Assembly (NCBI GenBank): GCA_946807835.1
Contig: OX327710.1
Location: 12,078,501 to 12,142,500, forward strand
Direction: 5' to 3'
From: Ailanthus altissimus
Lineage: Eukaryota > Streptophyta > Magnoliopsida > Sapindales > Simaroubaceae
Length of the DNA: 64,000 nt
Part shown: positions 1-10,559 of the stretch, in pieces
Layout of the letters: each line of letters opens with the position of its first letter
Position numbering within the stretch: position 1 is the stretch's first letter
Program-made: the position numbers and the translations under genes
The notes under the pieces: model-generated
Told to the model about the DNA's origin: nothing
The model's database searches: none
Seen by the model: the letters and a program-made list of their open reading frames with translations, nothing else

Positions 1-1157
1 CGGAGATACGCAGAGTTTTCTCAGAGATTAACACTCTACTACGTCACCAGTAGCAACTTTGTTACCGGAAGCCCAGAATATATTCATTGCAAATTCTTAC
101 TTAAAATCAATCCATTACTACACTTGGTGAAACTTAAACTAAATCCAACCACACACAATGAAATAATACATAAGTATTTATTCAATAGGGACAAATCAAA
201 TATCTTATCCCACGTGTCCCCAAATGAAACACTTAGCAACCTAACAATTTAAGGAACCCAAGGAACAGCAGAAGCCTTGCCAAATCCGCTAAGCATACAT
301 GTACCTTATTTACCTAAAATCACCATAAACTATAATGAGTATAAAACTCAGTAAGCATACTAGTTTTTCATATATCAAATACAAATACATATGTGTACAC
401 AATGCATATGTATGATATTCTGTGATCAATCAAAATCATAATCTTATCAAATCACATATCATGTAAACGCTTACACATTCTTTCAAAACACATAATAGGA
501 ATACCATCACTCAACTACTACTTAGTAGGACTTACATATCACATATCACATAATGAGCCAAATGTCACTCGTATGTGACATACTGTATGAGAGAAATAGT
601 ACAAGTGAGGCCATTAAATCACACATATATAGTGCTCATGCCCGAAGGTAAAAGTCAAACCCTCACCCTGATCATCAGTGAGTCCTCTCACATGTACCAA
701 TACGCCACCATATGAATGTGATGACTCACTCTTCCTTTAGGTACCAATAGGATCCTCCCTACATACGGAACATATAACATATACCAATCCCGAAGGAAAG
801 GCCACACATAAAGGCTCCACAAATCACATAAAATGCCTACTAAGTCAACAGTGAGTTCAAGCACCCTCAAAACACAAAATATTTCTCATGGACATATTAC
901 ACTTCAAACGCTTTCTTTGTTAAACATATCTTATTTTGAAAGCTCACTTTCAAAAAACACATGTATGTCCATGCTCAATGTCAATGCTCACATTCATAAA
1001 CATATATTCACATTTCATATCAAAATATATTTTGACATAACATAAACATATTCTTAACCACATTTACAAAATCATTCATAACACTTACTATGTTTATTGT
1101 CATTCCAGTAAAAAGTCTAGTATACTTACCTCTTAACACTTTCAGCTACAAGGCTTA
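1..1157 (-). repeat. Truncated LTR of a Tekay-type Ty3/gypsy element
   Basis: This stretch matches the LTR copies that begin at 34220 and 49145 over their first 1.1 kb after an offset of about 130 bases; its first base corresponds to 34350. The orientation follows the 49145 copy, whose element reads on the minus strand. The copy is cut on the left by the window edge. On the right the match stops at about 1157, where a SINE cluster begins, and the rest of the LTR is not found beyond it. Short ORFs inside are chance frames. Confidence 0.85.
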
Positions 1158-1163
1158 TGGAGT

Positions 1164-1350
1164 GGGCCCGCCCAAGTGGTACAAGGACGAATCGCTAAGG
1201 CAATATAAGGGGTTCCGTCCCGGGTTCGATTCCTTGGGGGTATGCTTTGAGTGAATGGAGGACACTTGGGAGGTCTGGACCAGTGATGGCCACTGGGACC
1301 GGTATGTCCTGGCTTATCAGGATAACTGGGTGCGTATCCTCACAAAAAAA
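1164..1350 (+). mobile_element. tRNA-derived SINE, copy 1
   Basis: An A-box-like stretch (GCCCAAGTGGTA, about 1168-1179) is followed by a perfect B box, GGTTCGATTCC, at 1223-1233. These form the internal RNA polymerase III promoter of a tRNA-derived SINE. The body ends in TGCGTATCCTCAC followed by seven A residues. Compared with copies 2 and 3, this copy has diverged in the tRNA-related half and around 1300-1330. It begins at the point where the Tekay-type LTR is cut. Confidence 0.8.
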
Positions 1351-1354
1351 GTGC

Positions 1355-1544
1355 CTTTTAATGTGAGGATACGCACCGTTTAGTCTGACAAGCCGGGACA
1401 TACCGGTCCCAGTGGGCCATCACTGGTCCAGACCTCACAGTGGCCTCCATTCACACAAACGAACACCCCCAAGGAATCGAACCCGGGTGGGTTATACCAC
1501 CTCAAGATGCCTAACGAATCTGTCCTTGTACCACTTGGGCTGGC
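1355..1544 (-). mobile_element. tRNA-derived SINE, copy 2 (inverted)
   Basis: This is the same SINE family on the opposite strand. It reads, on the minus strand, from a GCCAGCCCAAGTGG start through the B box (complement at 1473-1483) to the family 3' end at 1355. It is nearly identical to copy 3 and faces copy 1, so the pair forms a long inverted repeat with a very short spacer. Frames predicted here encode only SINE sequence. Confidence 0.85.
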
Positions 1545-1545
1545 A

Positions 1546-1735
1546 CTTTTAATGTGAGGATACGCACCGTTTAGTCTGACAAGCCGGGACATACCGGTCC
1601 CAGTGGGCCATCACTGGTCCAGACCTCACAGTGGCCTCCATTCACACAAACGATTACCCCCAAGGAATCGAACCCGGGTAGGTTATACCACCTCAAGATG
1701 CCTAACGAATCCGTCCTTGTATCACTTGAGCTGGC
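1546..1735 (-). mobile_element. tRNA-derived SINE, copy 3 (inverted)
   Basis: This copy lies immediately next to copy 2 in the same orientation and is nearly identical to it. The B box complement is at 1664-1674. The direct abutment and high identity suggest either a local tandem duplication or repeated insertion into the SINE tail. Confidence 0.85.
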
Positions 1736-1790
1736 CAGCTGGTACCGGTAAGTCCCGGCTTGTCAGACTAAACGGTGCGTATCCTCATAG
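1736..1790 (+). mobile_element. SINE 3' fragment, copy 4
   Basis: Only the last 55 bases or so of the SINE are present (GGTACCGGTAAGTCCCGGC through the GCGTATCCTCA end). It is oriented like copy 1, so the cluster is bounded by plus-strand copies around two minus-strand ones. Confidence 0.7.
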
Positions 1791-1799
1791 CAGAATAGC

Positions 1800-4060
1800 G
1801 TAGTTGAGATGATGAATAAGACCCTACTTGAAATGGCTAGATGCATGCTTACCAATATGAATATATCCAAGGCATTTGGGGAGAAACTACAGTAACTATA
1901 ATTTATTTGATCAATAGAAGTCCCTTCTCAACAATTAACTTTTAGACTCCATAAGAGAAATGGTTTGGGAACCCTCTTAAGTATAACCATCTTCAAAATT
2001 TTAGTTGCCTTACTTTTGTCTATGTTAATGAGGGGAAGTTGGAACCCAGAGCTTTCAAATAGGTATTCATAAGGTATCTGGAATGAGTGCAAAGATACAA
2101 GGTGTGGTGTAAAGATTTGACACCACCGAAGAGTATCATAAGTCGTGACATGACGTTCAATAAAATGACCATATTGAAAGCATTCTAAGGAGATGAAAAG
2201 GAAGAACATGTGCCCAAGGAAGACTCAACACCCAAGTTGATAGACGTTAAAGTATAGCCTGATAGTAGATCTGATATGCCCCCAAATCAGTACTTTAACT
2301 ATGAGATCCTTGAAGATGAACCTAGAACACTAGCGAGTTCCTCCAAGTTCACCCAATAAAAGAGAGTTCCTCCAAGTTCACCCAATAAAAGACTAGGACT
2401 CTTAAGATAGAACTTGAAGAGTACTAGCTAACCAGAGACAAGCTAAAGAGAATAATTAACCCACCAATCAGATATGCACAAGTAGACTTAGTTGCTCACG
2501 CTTTTAATTCTATTTACACTCTTGAATTTGATGATCCTATAACATATGGTGAAGCTATGAAGAGTGAAAACAAGAAAGAATGACAGTAGGCCATGAAATA
2601 AGAAATTAATTCTCTTAAGAAGAATAATACCTAGAAGTTGGTGGAGAGACCTAAATAGAAACTAGTTTGGTGTAAATAGGTGTATAAGGTGAAAGAGGGA
2701 ATACCGAAGATAGAGCCTATAAGATTTAAGGTTAGGTTAGTTGCATAAGGTTTTACTCAAAGAGAGGGAGTAGTCTTTCATGAGATATTCTCTCCAGTCG
2801 TCAAGCACACTTCCATTAAAATTTTGTTAACCATATGCGTAAACCTTGATTTATATCTAAAACAGATAAATGTAAAGACTACTTTTCTGCATGGAAAACT
2901 TGAAGAAAAAATTTATATGGCATAACCACAAGGGTTATAGAGCCCAGAAAAGAAGATCATGTTTGTTTACTGAAGAAGTCATTATATGGGTTAAAACAAT
3001 CCCCTAGACAATAGTATAGGACATTTGATGAGTTTATGATGCCTTGTGGTTTTAGTAGGAGCAAGTATAATGGATGTGTGTATTTTAAGAGTTTAAGTTA
3101 TGGGATAATGTATTTGCTTCTATATGTCGATGATATGTTGATCGTATGTAAGAATATGGAAGAGATATAAAAACTCAAGAAATATTTGAGTGGCGAGTTT
3201 GAGATGAAGGATTTGAGAGCAACAAAGAGGATATTAGGTATAGATATTATGAGAGAAAGAAGAGTTGTTATCTTCTTATCTCAACAGTGATATATACTCA
3301 AGCTTTTAGAAAAATATGGTTATGCATTTTAAATTTTTATCAGCACAGTCACCGACATCCGAAGAAGAGAAACTGTAGATGAGTAAAGTATCGTATACAA
3401 GCGTTGTGGGGAGTATTATGTATGCAATGGTTTGCATAAAACCAGATATAGCACAGGCTGTAAGTATGGTGAATAGATACATGGCAAATCAGGGTAAAGA
3501 TCACTGGCTTGTAGTGAAATAGATTTTGAGATATCTCAATGGGACATTAAATCATGGATTAATGTATAAAAGAGATGAGGACAACAGTGTAATGGTAAGA
3601 AGTTACGTAGACTCAGATTATGCAAGTGATCTAGACAAGAGAAGATTGTCGACGGGTTATGTATTCACAGTGTTTGGGTGTAGTATATGTTGAAGATCTG
3701 TTCTACAACATGTGGTTACATTATTTACCACAAAGGCTGAGTACATAGCTGTTGGGGAAGCTATTAAGGAGGTCATGTGGTTAAAAGGCATAAGCACGGA
3801 CGTAATGGCTACTAAAGATGTGAACACTGGTGTGTATTGTGATAGCCAGAGTGCTATACACCTAAGCAAGTATTAAGTGTTTCACGAGAGGTCTAAACAC
3901 ATTTATGTGCGGCTTTATTATATTTGAGAAATTGTCCAGAGTGGAGAAATTAGTCTAACAAAGATAGCATTGTCCAAAAATTCTGTTGACATGTTGACTA
4001 AGCCACTGTCCTCGGTTAAGTTCATTGTATGCAAGGACTTAACTGGAGTCACTACTTTAT
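1800..4060 (+). pseudogene. Decayed Ty1/copia pol (integrase end, RT, RNase H)
   Basis: Translation in shifting frames gives the Ty1/copia pol order. A late integrase-core stretch at about 1905-2200 reads INRSPS. RT follows at about 2590-3300, including FHEIFSPVVKHTSIK near 2780. RNase H is at about 3400-4030, with YAMVCIKPDIAQAVS near 3420, a GYVFTVFG stretch near 3655, TTKAEYIAV near 3727 and HERSKHI near 3883. Many stops and frameshifts break it, so it cannot encode a working protein. It is continuous with the LTR-like sequence downstream. The family assignment is firm; the lineage within copia is not. Confidence 0.85.
2335..2392. repeat. 29-bp tandem duplication
   Basis: Two perfect head-to-tail copies of a 29-bp unit (2335-2363 and 2364-2392) lie inside the copia remnant, between the integrase and RT parts. 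It looks like a replication-slippage duplication. Confidence 0.9.
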
Positions 4061-4090
4061 GAGGGTGATCAAAGATGCAAAAATGGGAGA

Positions 4091-4744
4091 TCGAGAATAC
4101 TTTGTGGATAATTTTGAATCTATGAGGGAAGTTTTTAGAAAGTTGATTAAAAATCATTGGGATATGATTTGAAGAGTAACCCAAGTGCGTTAGGTACGTG
4201 AGGATTGAAGACGGATGCGAAATGAGACAAAAATATAAAAGGCGATGCCTAGACGTGGGCACCGCGATACCCAAAATAAAACCTGAATGCCGCGGTGCCC
4301 AGTGCGGGAATCAATTTCCCATTTTGATCAGATTTGTTCCATCTCTCACTTGTTCTAGAACTCTCCAAAATGACTCTCACACGTTTTGGGTTAACCTAGT
4401 TCGTCTTAAAGTCTATATAAAGGCTCTCTATTGGCTTGTAAACTTATCTTTGTGATCATAGTAATTTTAGTGATATTTTTATGATTCTTAGGAGAGAAAC
4501 CCCTTGTTTATAAAAGAGTGAGTTCTTTGTAAGTCTTTCTTATAAAAGGCATACTTTGTGAGAGCCTTTAGATTTAATAATAAGAGAGTGTGATCTTCAT
4601 CCACCGTGGACATAAGCAAGTTACTAAACCACGTAAATTCTGTGTGTTATTTCTTCTCTCTTTCTCTCTCTAGATTCTTAATTGCTTATTCCTGCATCAT
4701 ATTGCTTGGGATATTTTATTTGTTTAATTGCTTCCACTTCAACA
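4091..4744 (+). repeat. Probable 3' LTR of the copia remnant
   Basis: The RNase H remnant is followed by a purine-rich AAAAATGGGAGAT, the usual position and form of a copia polypurine tract, and then by about 650 bases ending in CA. Inside are a TATA-like CTATATAAAGG at about 4411 and the phrase AACCACGTAAATTC near 4630, common at the 3' end of plant copia LTRs. A 10-bp perfect inverted repeat (4257-4266 with 4291-4300) sits upstream of the TATA. The expected TG start is mutated and no second LTR is in the window, so the boundaries are approximate. Confidence 0.5.
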
Positions 4745-5879
4745 ATATGCCTATAGCTGAAATCTACCCAAATTATGGTGAAGGTACAAAAAACAGTATC
4801 CATGCCTTTAGTTGCGCAAGACTTTGAAACATGTGAAGAATTTATATTGATTCATGGATGGTATCTACTACAATCATCTCACGTCCATTTAATAATTCTT
4901 AATATCTTGTATGCAACAACTAAGTGATTTGGATTTAAAGCTTTTAGTTGTGGTTTTATGGAGATTTTGGTTCTCTATAAATCAAAGAATCTATAAAAAA
5001 AAAAATCATTGATGTCGATGCAATTGTCTATTCAAAAGATTTCTTTGAAGAGTTTCATGCTCAAGTCAAGATGATAGCTGCAAAAAAAAAAAAAAAAAAA
5101 CTCCATGTAATAATGCCCCTTACTCCCTAGCATGCACGCAAGGTAGGCTATATTAAAATTAATACTAATATTGCTTTAGATCTGCATCGAAGCCTTACTA
5201 GTTTTGAAATCACAATTCGCAATTATTTGGGGGATGTGGTGCTATCAAGTATAGTAAAATTATCTTTTCTCTTTTTCATTTTTATGTTGAAGCATTGACC
5301 ATTCACAAAGGCTTACTATTGACCCAAAAGTTTGGGTAACTGCTGGATTAACGAGTTGAATTTATTTATTTTTTTAAAAAATGAGATTGAGATTAACAAA
5401 AATATAAAAAAAATGCAACAAGACAAAAATTTTAGTGGTTCAACTCAATGTGAACTTACGTCCACTTTATTAAACTTAATGAGCTCGCTTGAATATACTA
5501 TTAAATATTACTTTTATAGCAAAGATACACACAGAAAGAGCTTTTACAAAATAAAATATAAACCACTCCCCTCTAAAAATAATATATATGCCCCCTTTTC
5601 TTCTGGCTTATAGAGAAAATTGATATCCTTCATTTTATAATGTTACCCCTCATTTATAGGATAGTAGAAGTATGAGGGTCGTAGAATCTGAATAAAATTG
5701 GATATAAAAATATTTTCTAATTAGAATTCTTTTGTTAGAGTGCTGCTAAAGTAAGTACTTTATGTATCTATTTAAGACTTTTCTGTAGAGTTTTACTGAA
5801 ATAAAGACAACTCTCTTCTTTTTCATTTATGACTCTTTCAAGGCCTTTTAATAGATTAGGCTTATACCAAAATCTAGGA
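4745..5879. other. Intergenic sequence without a recognised gene
   Basis: No coding signal is convincing here. There is a run of 19 A residues at 5082-5100, possibly the tail of a retroposed sequence. The open frame at 5332-5613 is lysine- and asparagine-rich, as expected from chance translation of AT-rich DNA. Confidence 0.5.
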
Positions 5880-7110
5880 GGAAACACTTATATTAGCAAA
5901 AAAAGTTGGATTACGATGCTTTAAGGTGGAATTAGATGAGGTCTCATTCATCAATTATATTCTCTTAAAGACTTTTATTGTTTTTAGAACTTGGTTTGAT
6001 AATTTAGGACATCTTTTTTCTTTTTTTTTTTGGGAAGGGAGAAGATTTCATATAATTGATGAATGCTAAGCAAACCAAGGTATCGCTTATGATAATTCAC
6101 CACTTTTACTCCTAGATTCTCAAATAAATCCTATTTCGCCATAGCAGGGACATATTTTCCAAAACAAATAATTGATTTATCAAAATTTACCACTTGCCCA
6201 GAGGCTGTCTCACACATCCCTAACATTCTCATAATTGTTTGACAATTTCTAGAGTTGGTTGTTATAAAGATGAGGCTATCGTCCGCAAAAAAAAAAGTGA
6301 GAAATAGATGGCCCTAGCCTCTCACATTGAAAACCAATCAAAGATTAGTATCTCTCTACATCTTGAAAAAGTGAAGTGAGTCCCTCAGCGCATATAATAA
6401 AAAAGTATAAAGATAGAGGGTCTCCTTGTCTAAGTCCTTAGCTTTAACTCAACTTCCCACACAACCTCTTATTTATCAAAACTGAACAAGAAACAGAATT
6501 CACACAACTCATGATTCTTTGACACCAATCCACTGAAAACCCTATTTGTCCCAACATAGCTCCTTGAAAATTCCATTTTACTTGGGCATATGCCTATAAC
6601 ATATCCAGTTTTAATGCCAAGTACCTCTTCTTTTTTTTCCTTTTAATTGTATTAAGGCATTCAAACCTAATTTTGGCACTATCAATAATGAGCCTTCTTA
6701 GGATAAAGGCACTCTACGACTCTGAAACAATTTCTCCTAATGCACCCAGGAATCTATTAGCAAAGGACTTCGAAATAATCTTGTATAATACATTATGCAA
6801 ACTATTGATCTATAATCAGTTGAATGAGAAGGATTATCACATTTCAGAATAAGAGCATTTAAAGATTCATTCACCTCTGATAAATCCCCTCTATTATTCA
6901 AAAAATCTAAACAAACCCTAGATACATCTTCTATCATAATAGATCAGAACTTTTGATAAAACAGAGTTGACATACCATTTTTTTCTAATGCCTTTGTAGG
7001 ATACATTTGGTTCATAGCATTGACAATCTCATCTTTTGAAAAAGGAATCATAAGCCTTTGCATATTGGCTTTTGAAAGTGTCGTATCAACCCTATTAACA
7101 ACATCATAAA
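5880..7110 (-). pseudogene. L1-type LINE reverse transcriptase fragment
   Basis: Read on the minus strand, the segment carries plant L1-type RT landmarks in the right order. SEVNESLNALILK with DYRSIV (about 6790-6880) matches the early RT blocks. A decayed form of the RQGDPLSPYLF block lies near 6390-6430. The catalytic block appears as FFADDSLIF near 6270, followed by ETASGQVVNFDKS near 6180 and a KRYLGL block near 6070. Stops and frameshifts are frequent, and the endonuclease end is not visible. It is a dead, 5'-truncated LINE copy. Confidence 0.75.
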
Positions 7111-8022
7111 TGGTTTCGATTAGCTAGCTGAGTTTAAGACATCTTAGTTTGTGTAGAGTTGTTCTCCTTATGTAAATTCCTTTCCATCCCTCGTGGTTCA
7201 AATTGGATTACCCATTAGCTAGCCGAGTTTGCCTTAAGTTCTAATTTTGGTTTCCTTTGGCATGGTTTGTGTCAAGTTCTCTAGAACTACTCATTGTAGA
7301 GGATTTAAATTCTCCTATTTTCAATTAACTAAATTTATTTTTTTTTTATAAAAAAGATATTTACGGCTTTTTTAAAAACAAAAATAAAAAATATGTAATA
7401 AATGTTTTACAAAATAGAGGAATCTAATAAATAATTAAAAATATCAATTTTTTTAATTCTTATATGTATATCCTTTTACAAATAAGAGTTTGAGTCATAC
7501 TATGATAAATCTAACTTGAGTTGGGTTTGAAGATCCATTAATATTTTTTTTAATTTTTTAATATATTAATATTAAACCCATCTTTATTTTGTTGTTCTTT
7601 GTAAAAATTTTTTTTTAAGTTTGTTATTAAATTTTAAAAGAACAATTGGCAATTATATTTTTATTGTTTAGTATTTTTGTTAATTTTTATTTAATTTTTT
7701 AAAAAGTATTATAATCTTTTTTTATAAAATTAAAAATAAAGATATTAATTTTTATTATAAAATTTAATAAAATATTAAACAACAAAAGATAACTGACAAA
7801 TATCCACCTTAAAAATATGAACTTGGACTTCTCCGTTGTTATTCTAATAACATATTATGAGCCTTCGTAAAACTCTTGTTGTCTATTTTTTTTTTCAAAA
7901 GAAAAGGTATTTAATTCCGATTGGGACACACGTGGTGAGAAGCTGATATGCCGACATATTAATATAATTGTACTATGAATTTCACTTTGTGGAACGCATT
8001 TATTATGTCGTTTTAGTTAGTA

Positions 8023-8081
<59 letters not shown>

Positions 8082-8390
8082 ATATATATATTCAATTTGG
8101 CTTTGTTATCTTATTTGTGTGGAGGTGGGTACATTTGATGTAATTGTATTTGTGGAGTGTGGTGGTAGCGGTGGATGATTATTAATGGAAAAAGGGTATT
8201 TGGATTTTTAAGATTTTAGGAAAAAAAAATGTAAAATTTAATGTTTTTAAAAATTAGTTTAGATTTATGTTAATTAATGATTTTTATTAATTTTAATTAG
8301 AGAAAAAATAAAAATAAAAATTTAATTTAAATTTGAAGTTAATAGACCTTCGTATAAAAACAAAAACTGTTATTAATAAAGATGAACTCT
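7111..8390. other. AT-rich spacer without genes
   Basis: The sequence is extremely AT-rich, with no coding frame or recognised repeat apart from the microsatellite at 8023-8090. It may be decayed transposon or matrix-attachment-like DNA; nothing in it decides. Confidence 0.5.
8023..8090. repeat. Compound (CT)n(TA)n microsatellite
   Basis: About 12 CT units run directly into about 20 TA units with one interruption. Confidence 0.95.
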
Positions 8391-8394
8391 GGTT

Positions 8395-8775
8395 AAAAGT
8401 ACTCGTTATAATGTTACAATAAATTTTGTTAAAATAATATTAAAATAAAAAAATTATAAAAATAAAAAACGACAAAATTCGAATCACCATCTGCCACTAT
8501 TAGTCGTTATACGTTGTCGTTGACAACCGTCTGCCTTCATCGATCATTAGTTGGCCAACTATTTTTAAGTTGATGAGAATGTTGACTAACAATTGACGAC
8601 GTAGTTGACAACGATAAATGGTTGTTGGAGGTGACAGATGGTTGCTAGAGGCGATTGATGGTGGGTGATAATTGGCGATGGCTATAATTCTATTATTTCT
8701 CGATTTTTTATTTTCTGTTTTAGTATTATTCTAATAAATTTTGTTATAGTATAGTGGTAAGTATTTTTATTTAAT
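8395..8775. mobile_element. Foldback (MITE-like) element with long imperfect inverted repeats
   Basis: The left end (AAAAGTACTCGTTATAATG and the following AATAAATTTTGTTAAAATA) pairs imperfectly with the reverse complement of the right end near 8700-8775. Inner segments also pair: ACCATCTGCCAC near 8486 against the complement of GTGACAGATGGT near 8630. The whole block could fold into one long hairpin about 380 bases long, with no coding capacity. I cannot define a target-site duplication, so the superfamily is open. Confidence 0.45.
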
Positions 8776-10073
8776 ATGTTAATGATTAGGATAAAATTTT
8801 TATTGATGATATTTTTAAAATTATATGTTAATAAATTTGTAAACTCATAATTAAAAATAAAATTATAATAAGTGTATAGCTATTACAAGGTTAGAACCCA
8901 AAGTTTAAAATTTTTTTTACATTTAATTAAATTTAAAACTTTTTTAAAGTTAAAATATAAAGATAATCGTACTTTCACCAATTTTATATATCTTACAGTT
9001 AAAAATAACAAAAGCTGTTGCCTAATTAAAAAAATAGAGGCGTAATTATTCTTTTAGTAATTTATCCATTTTATAATTAAAATTACCTGATATTGACAAA
9101 GATTTAGATCAAAATTTTAAAAATATTAAAATATACATATTTTTTTCTTAAATTTTAAGGTCCAAATTTTCTTTTTTTTAAATTGACTTTTATTGGTGGG
9201 ATTTGGGGCGAACAGCTACCTCAGCCCTCTCAATTGTAAGTCGTAACCCCACTTCTGTTCTAATGATATAGAAATTTGTTCACATTCTTCTTTTTCTTAG
9301 CTACTACCCTTCACTTCTCTGATATCAATCGTTTAAATTATATTTATTTGTATACATTTCAATTAAAAATCTATTGTTAACATAATCTTCTTAATAGTCT
9401 CATTTTCAAAATCTTTATAATGACTTAAAATTATTTCTATTAATTTGCCTAGTTTTATCCTATACACCTTCGATTTCTATTTTTTTATTTATCTGTAAAA
9501 CAAATACTCTTATAATAATAAGTTAGTGTTTATTTATGAATTTTTTTTAACAATATAAATAAAAATTTAGAATTAAAAAAAAAATTACTTAAATTAAAAT
9601 GAGATCAACACTCTATTTTCAAATTCGTCAAGCATGCAATTTGGTAAAATTTGCATTTATTTAAACATATAATAAGGTGATTCACCGATATAAATTGAGC
9701 TTTAACGAACAAGCACAAAGTACCTATAAGTCAAAATAAATAATTATTACACATAATAACATAATGCCTCTCTTCAGTGTGGTTATTGATGTAATTTCGT
9801 TCATAATTAATTTAATTTTTTAATAAATTAAAATTTACAATTGCTACTTAGTCTATACCAAATACCAGTCCATATACTTTCCATTATTGTTACCAAAACT
9901 TAATATTATCATACAATAATACTTAAGATAATTTGAAATACATTATCTAAAATTTAATATTGAATTCTCCTCCAATGATAGAAACATTTATATTTCAAAA
10001 CTTTTATATTATTTTGTTACGTAATTATTTTACCAATTAAATTAATTGATACCTACAAGTATATATATATATA

Positions 10074-10270
10074 TTGTTATAAACAAATAACAAAAGGTGA
10101 AAGTTAAAAATAATTCAAATATTAAAAAAGAATTTTAAAAGTATTATAGCACTTCTAGAAGTATTAGAAAGTAAATTAATTATAAGAAAGTTATATATAT
10201 ATTTATAAATGAGGGGATGGAGTAAAATTTACCTTTATACCTTCATTATCTTAATTCAACCACCTTTACA
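10074..10270 (-). repeat. Probable 3' LTR of the minus-strand copia element
   Basis: This stretch of about 195 bases is similar to 28470-28665, at the other end of the copia element. In copy B (about 32310-32495) the upstream flank on the minus strand reads as a purine-rich ACAAGGGAG followed by TGTTGTAAAGG, the expected polypurine tract and LTR start. Between pol and here lies a stretch typical of the 3' untranslated region of plant copia elements. The short length suits a copia lineage with small LTRs; the exact ends are uncertain. Confidence 0.45.
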
Positions 10271-10559
10271 ACTCTCTTATGAATTTCACTACTTTAGTTG
10301 TATTTTATATTTTTAAGAAAAATTCAGTGAGATAAAAAATAATCAAAAATATATATAACTCTATAATATATATTGGTAGTGAACGTATTTTAAGACTTCC
10401 TCATTAAAAATCTTACTAGTAAAATTCAATTAGTTAAAGCTTACTCGAAGAAAAAAAGAGTATAGTATACATTTGTAACTAATGTAATTCTTCTATTAGA
10501 AGTATTTGCTCTCTCTACTTAAATGTTTTCCCTCAGAGTAACATCCACTAATTTGATAT

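Noticed and set aside
1223..1233. tRNA gene suggested by GGTTCGATTCC
   Set aside because: No cloverleaf or acceptor stem is present; the B box belongs to a SINE.
1195..1803. Three short ORFs with a shared MSRLVRLNGAYPH-type start
   Set aside because: They translate the SINE copies on either strand and carry no protein signal.
5332..5613. 93-codon ORF in the left spacer
   Set aside because: Composition matches chance translation of AT-rich DNA and no family motif is visible.
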